Source of the DNA: Nitrospiraceae bacterium
GTDB taxonomy: Bacteria; Nitrospirota; Thermodesulfovibrionia; Thermodesulfovibrionales; UBA9159
Reading direction: 5' to 3'
DNA: 5,288 nt
NCBI GenBank assembly: GCA_003453735.1
Contig: DMNE01000035.1
Span: forward strand, 289 to 5,576
The stretch's first letter is position 1. Each line of letters begins with the position of its first letter. Below the pieces are notes generated by a model. The model had not been told where the DNA came from, searched no databases, and was given only the letters and a program-made list of their open reading frames with translations. Below, one piece after another: positions 4,851-5,288 of this stretch. The translations under genes and the position numbers were made by a program.

Positions 4851-5288
4851 ATGGAGAAAAAAGAGCCCCACATCGTTGTGCAGGATCTTACGATGGCCTA
4901 CGGTGATTTCCTGATCCAGAGGGATCTCACGTTTACCGTGAACAGGGGAGACATCTTTATCGTCATGGGCGGAAGCGGCTGCGGCAAGAGCACCCTGCTT
5001 CGCCATCTTGTCGGCCTGCAGAGGCCTGCGAAGGGCAAAGTGCTCTATAATGGCGGTATAAGTTTCTGGGACGCAGAACCAGAGCAACAGGAGCGCATTA
5101 TCCAGTCTTTCGGGATACTCTACCAGAGCGGTGCACTTTGGAGTTCCCTTACCCTGGGGGAGAATGTTGCCCTCCCGCTTCAGCAATATACGAAGCTGAG
5201 TTCGAGCCAGATTGGGGAGATCACCTCTCTGAAGCTTTCGCTCGTCGGCCTGAGCGGCTTCGATGATTATTATCCCTCGGAGATCAGC
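4851..5288 (+). CDS. mlaF: MlaF-like ABC transporter ATP-binding protein (3' end outside window)
   Basis: The first 146 residues of an ABC ATPase, open to the window end. It begins HIVVQDLTMAYGDFLIQRDL, the usual first strands of the domain with an aromatic (Tyr17) at the A-loop position. The Walker A motif GGSGCGKST is at 40-48, followed by LLRHLVGLQRPAKGKVLYNG. The Q-loop region has GILYQSGALWSSLTLGENVA (88-107, Gln92) and then LPLQQYTKLS. The QSGAL…S.T..ENV.LPL pattern is characteristic of MlaF/Ttg2A-type ATPases of phospholipid (MCE) transporters. The window ends at YPSEIS, where the ABC signature (SGGM in this family) should begin, so signature, Walker B and H-loop are not seen. It would supply ATP-driven energy to the STAS-MlaE permease encoded 30 bases upstream. 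The order permease-then-ATPase is the reverse of the E. coli mlaFEDCB operon. An alternative start at 4821 adds ten residues. Confidence 0.92.
   Translation, partial: MEKKEPHIVVQDLTMAYGDFLIQRDLTFTVNRGDIFIVMGGSGCGKSTLLRHLVGLQRPAKGKVLYNGGISFWDAEPEQQERIIQSFGILYQSGALWSSLTLGENVALPLQQYTKLSSSQIGEITSLKLSLVGLSGFDDYYPSEIS

Noticed and set aside
1..5288. CRISPR arrays, tRNA, rRNA, insertion sequences or attachment sites
   Set aside because: No regularly spaced repeats, cloverleaf-like sequence, transposase or integrase coding, or terminal inverted repeats were seen.

Overview
The window reads as chromosomal DNA of a Gram-negative bacterium. It encodes an outer-membrane barrel protein, several exported envelope proteins and the start of an Mla-type phospholipid transporter. 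GC content looks intermediate by eye (not counted). The mix of DUF2950, a Cys-rich GLG1-type repeat, a glycine-zipper protein, a DUF3568-like protein and a STAS-MlaE fusion suggests Desulfobacterota (Geobacter/Syntrophus-like) or a related lineage. That placement is inference; there is no rRNA or other marker gene here.

Layout, all on the + strand: (1) 1-144, the C-terminal end of a DUF2950 protein. (2) 145-656, mostly non-coding, with a possible promoter near 308-336 and a start-less remnant of a Cys-rich repeat protein (431-574). (3) 657-1997, three closely spaced genes for small exported proteins: a glycine-zipper protein, an uncharacterised four-cysteine secreted protein, and a DUF3568-like lipoprotein or membrane-anchored protein. 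A coherent peptide in another frame follows the last one and may be its severed tail. (4) 1998-2256, an intergenic stretch with a candidate promoter. (5) 2257-3081, a complete MipA/OmpV-family outer-membrane protein followed by a strong hairpin. (6) About 3190-3645, a badly decayed second DUF2950 gene with several frameshifts and stops. (7) 3669 to the window end, an Mla-like operon: a STAS-MlaE fused permease, then an MlaF-like ATPase cut by the window edge.

The common theme is the cell envelope. The small secreted proteins and the MipA-like barrel look like an accessory envelope cluster, while the Mla genes form a separate and better conserved lipid-transport operon with its own strong ribosome binding site. 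The cluster shows clear gene decay: a DUF2950 pseudogene, an orphaned Cys-rich repeat and a possible frameshifted tail. I found no mobile element, CRISPR array, tRNA or rRNA, and no convincing new multi-gene system. The most informative observation is the degenerate DUF2950 copy, which explains most of the 587-base gap before mlaE.
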